From assembly GCA_035296965.1 (NCBI GenBank), contig DATGZX010000441.1, forward strand, positions 1 through 31,563: 31,563 bases of DNA. Reading direction: 5' to 3'. How positions within the stretch are numbered: position 1 is the stretch's first letter; every line of letters begins with the position of its first letter. Positions 30,970 through 31,563 of the stretch are shown here, in pieces. A model generated the notes under the pieces. It saw only the letters and a program-made list of their open reading frames with translations. It had not been told where the DNA came from and did not search any database. Made by a program: the position numbers and the translations under genes. This stretch comes from DATGZX01 sp035296965. GTDB taxonomy: Bacteria; Planctomycetota; Planctomycetia; Gemmatales; Gemmataceae.

Positions 30970-31132
30970 GTGGCCGGGGCTGGAGGTACCCCGGAAGCCC
31001 GGGTCGAGCAGCCGGCGACAATGTTCTCCAGACTGTGCGAAGCAAACATCGTGAGGTCGGCTGATTTTTCGTTGGATAAAGCGACAACAGGGTTTGAGCC
31101 GGGGCTTCCGGAGTACCTCCAGCCCCGGCCAC
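30970..31132. repeat. 163-bp inverted-repeat element (MITE-like)
   Basis: The terminal arms 30970-31000 (GTGGCCGGGGCTGGAGGTAC, then CCCGGAAGCCC) and 31102-31132 are inverted copies identical at 30 of 31 positions, around a 101-bp centre with no open gene. No transposase is encoded, so it resembles a non-autonomous element. Confidence 0.8.
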
Positions 31133-31206
31133 ACTTTTGGAAGCTGGATCCACGTCCAAACGGCCGCTTATCGAGGGTCGCGTACTCAATGCATCGAGCC
31201 TGCTTT

Positions 31207-31320
31207 CTCCCCTCGCCCGTGTACTCACGGGAGAGGGGTCGGGGGTGAGGGTTTTAGACGCGTGAAGCTTCACTAACCCCCTCACCCCAACCCCTCTCCC
31301 CCGAGTACGGGGGCGAGGGG
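31207..31320. repeat. Palindromic intergenic repeat, copy 3 (most complete)
   Basis: Two long inverted arms: 31207-31258 (CTCCCCTCGCCCGTGTACTC onward to GTTTTAGAC) and 31276-31320 (ending CCGAGTACGGGGGCGAGGGG), with a short centre (GCGTGAAGCTTCAC). The same arms occur at 13613-13708 and, degenerated, at 29425-29517. Each arm holds a small hairpin centred on GTAC. Confidence 0.8.
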
Positions 31321-31370
31321 CATACGAATGTCGTCCCCCAATGGACAAGACTAGGTCGCTGGCTGTTCGG

Positions 31371-31434
31371 CATGCTTTCGCGGCCCCAGGTTTCCGTCTG
31401 GCTACTGTAGCGACTGAATGGCCGCGAAAGCATG
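31371..31434. repeat. 15-bp inverted repeat
   Basis: CATGCTTTCGCGGCC (31371-31385) and GGCCGCGAAAGCATG (31420-31434) are perfect complements separated by 34 nt. They lie in the final stretch (31321-31563), where a 73-codon plus frame has no ribosome site or recognisable product. Confidence 0.6.
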
Positions 31435-31563
31435 GCATCTATGAAGGATCCGTTGTCAAGCCGGTTGGTGCAGATTTTGTTGAGCAGAAGTTCTTCCGCA
31501 ACATCCTCGTCACCGTCGGCGTCGGTCGATCTGCCCTTTGTCCGACCTGGTCGATGGTGTGAG

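Noticed and set aside
30692..31438. 248-codon minus-strand frame
   Set aside because: It is open only because it passes through two GC-rich repeat elements; its peptide (for example LTPDPSPVSTRARG) is repeat-derived.
31341..31562. 73-codon plus-strand frame at the right edge
   Set aside because: No ribosome site or recognisable family, and it contains the 15-bp inverted repeat; it is kept only as uncertain edge sequence.

Overview
The window looks like a chromosome segment of a planctomycete, probably a Gemmata/Pirellula-type lineage. The support is the protein content: a BBP7-type outer-membrane barrel, a membrane protein carrying two permuted acyl-carrier half-domains, an FHA-linked kinase-like protein, a decayed kinase-WD40 gene, long TPR and carboxypeptidase-regulatory-like secreted proteins, and many short GC-rich palindromic intergenic repeats. 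This is inference from gene families; there is no marker gene for species assignment.

Layout. 1-3.4 kb is an accessory region: the 5' part of an IS1-family transposase gene, a small ribbon-helix-helix-like protein next to a 63-bp palindrome with divergent promoters, a 112-nt tRNA-like gene with an oversized variable region, a winged-helix-like regulator with repeated operator-like sites, a candidate structured small RNA with its own promoter and terminator, a PD-(D/E)XK-like protein, a VOC protein and a tyrosine-recombinase remnant. 3.4-5.5 kb is decayed DNA (a truncated small protein gene and a collapsed Ser/Thr kinase-WD40 gene). 5.5-11.7 kb is a minus-strand block: two large secreted proteins, a SAM methyltransferase and a glutathione peroxidase. 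11.9-15.7 kb is plus-strand: a tiny lipoprotein, an FHA-kinase-like protein with an altered catalytic loop, cysteine desulfurase, an IscA/HesB-type protein, a terminator and tRNA-Val(UAC). The desulfurase and the A-type carrier would together support Fe-S cluster assembly.

16-22.5 kb holds a toxin-antitoxin-like gene pair, a zinc-ribbon miniprotein, an MFS transporter, two minus-strand envelope or secreted proteins and the BBP7 porin. 23-25.3 kb is the most unusual part: a DUF5678-like gene overlapping a retropepsin-like aspartic protease gene, bracketed by two directly repeated copies of a small helical protein gene, one truncated and one carrying an in-frame 48-bp palindromic repeat. 25.3-29.3 kb has a 19-repeat TPR protein, the permuted acyl-carrier membrane protein and a secreted LamG-like protein. 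29.3-31.5 kb is rich in MITE/REP-like palindromes around a VapBC-type pair.

The candidates most worth follow-up are the 1.78-1.99 kb RNA, the 112-nt tRNA-like gene, the protease/DUF5678 cassette and the bicistronic 16.07-16.89 kb pair. Family calls were made by eye from sequence motifs; no database search was run.
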